Shown: positions 63,339 through 64,000 of the stretch, in pieces
Layout: each line of letters starts with the position of its first letter
Position numbering within the stretch: position 1 is the first letter of the stretch
DNA from: Azospirillum sp. B21
GTDB taxonomy: Bacteria > Pseudomonadota > Alphaproteobacteria > Azospirillales > Azospirillaceae
Direction: 5' to 3'
NCBI RefSeq assembly: GCF_008364825.1
Contig: NZ_VTTO01000013.1
Span: 1-64,000, forward strand
DNA: 64,000 bases
The notes under the pieces: model-generated
What the model saw: only the letters and a program-made list of their open reading frames with translations
Told to the model about the DNA's origin: nothing
The model's database searches: none
Translations under genes and position numbers: made by a program

Positions 63339-64000
63339 TCACGACAGCGCCGACAGCACGGCGGCGGTGATCGCATCCGTCCTGTCCTTGCCGGGAACCG
63401 TGCCGATGCCGCGGCCGGTGGCGTCGCCCAGCGCCGCCATCACACGGTCGGCGGCGGCCTTCTCCCCCAGATGCTCCAGCATCATCGCACCGGACCAGAT
63501 GGCGGCGATGGGATTGGCGATGCCGAGATGGGCGATGTCGGGGGCCGAGCCATGGACCGGCTCGAACATCGACGGCGCCTTGCGGTCGGGATTGAGGTTG
63601 GCCGATGCGGCGAAGCCCAGCCCGCCCTGGATCGCGGCGCCCAGGTCGGTCAGGATGTCGCCGAACAGGTTGGAGGCGACGACGACGTCCAGGCTTTCCG
63701 GCGCCGTCACCATGCGCGCCGCCATGGCGTCGACGTGATAGCTCGTTACCTCGACATCCGGGTGTTCGGCGGCGAGCTGTCGGGTGATCTCGTCCCAGAA
63801 CACCATCGAATATTTCTGCGCGTTCGACTTGGTGACGGAGGCAAGCTTGCCGCGCCGGGCGCGGGCCTGGGCGAAGGCGAAGCGCAGGATGCGCTCCACC
63901 CCCATGCGGGTGAAGATGCCGGTCTCCACCGCCACCTCCTGCGCCGTTCCCTGATGGATGCGCCCGCCGGCGCCGGCATATTCGCCCTCGGTGTTCTCGC
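63339..64000 (-). CDS. Isopropylmalate/isocitrate/tartrate dehydrogenase family protein, partial
   Basis: The 3' part of a beta-decarboxylating dehydrogenase, cut off by the window end. From the edge it reads RENTEGEYAGAGGRIHQGTAQEVAVETGIFTRMGVERILRFAFAQAR. Then VTKSNAQKYSMVFWDEI (catalytic Lys), VDAMAARMV (Asp) and VVASNLFGDILTDLGAAIQGGLGFAASANLNPDR. EGEYAGAGGR and VHGSAPDIAHLGIANP are close to tartrate dehydrogenase/decarboxylase and 3-isopropylmalate dehydrogenase. Upstream of the aldehyde dehydrogenase by 43 bp on the same strand, so a catabolic role is likelier than leucine synthesis. Confidence 0.85.
   Translation of the reverse strand, partial: ENTEGEYAGAGGRIHQGTAQEVAVETGIFTRMGVERILRFAFAQARARRGKLASVTKSNAQKYSMVFWDEITRQLAAEHPDVEVTSYHVDAMAARMVTAPESLDVVVASNLFGDILTDLGAAIQGGLGFAASANLNPDRKAPSMFEPVHGSAPDIAHLGIANPIAAIWSGAMMLEHLGEKAAADRVMAALGDATGRGIGTVPGKDRTDAITAAVLSALS

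Overview
The window is high-GC DNA from an alphaproteobacterium. The initiator tRNA, the FNR/FixK-style regulation, the fused transporter genes and the overall gene set suggest Azospirillum or a close Rhodospirillales relative. This is inference from gene content; no 16S is present. About half of the window is an accessory, partly decayed region and the rest is ordinary catabolic and transport gene clusters.

Region 1 (1-2.6 kb): tRNA-fMet with its terminator, flanked on the opposite strand by a broken large serine recombinase whose reading frame runs antisense through the tRNA. A frameshifted small partner gene and an IS6-family transposase tail follow. This looks like the edge of an old integrated element.

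Region 2 (2.6-29 kb): a low-oxygen/stress island. Intact genes include an acsA-pdhA-pdhB-pdhC-ACP-glgX operon, hsp20, a phasin, a phosphoribosyltransferase, a GYD protein, two tandem universal stress proteins, a BCAM0308-type protein, a PHA synthase, a cytochrome c with a DegP-like protease, and several small unknown genes. Among them lie many wrecks: nicotinate phosphoribosyltransferase, P-type ATPase, PEP synthase, quinone reductase, MacA-like adaptor, ABC exporter, a universal stress protein, HipA and transposases. A recurring 14-bp palindrome, TTNAYS-NN-GRTTAA, sits 62-119 bp upstream of nearly every transcription unit here (nine copies, several shared by divergent genes), usually with a -10-like hexamer about 24 nt downstream. 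An FNR-type regulator with all four cluster cysteines but a non-FNR recognition helix lies in the middle, itself preceded by a canonical FNR/FixK box (TTGAT-N4-GTCAA). A second canonical box precedes the MacA-like remnant. I read this as a two-tier oxygen-responsive circuit with its own operator type.

Region 3 (29-43.6 kb): an AsmA-like protein, a gluconate-type permease, an alanine/sodium symporter, a sigma54-activator remnant and a DUF808 membrane protein. Then comes an IclR-controlled acyl-CoA catabolic operon (enoyl-CoA hydratase, spermidine/putrescine-type ABC transporter with a fused double permease, CoA ligase) with a three-half-site operator between the regulator and the operon.

Region 4 (43.6-64 kb): a HigA-like / KaiC-like / hybrid histidine kinase operon, a LysR gene, and a catabolic block for an aminated compound. 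The block holds two FAD amine or amino-acid oxidases, an Lrp/AsnC regulator, a dipeptide-type ABC transporter with fused ATPases, two type-II HAD hydrolases, a class III aminotransferase, a tandem GNAT, a succinate-semialdehyde-type dehydrogenase, and an isopropylmalate/tartrate-dehydrogenase-like gene cut by the window end.
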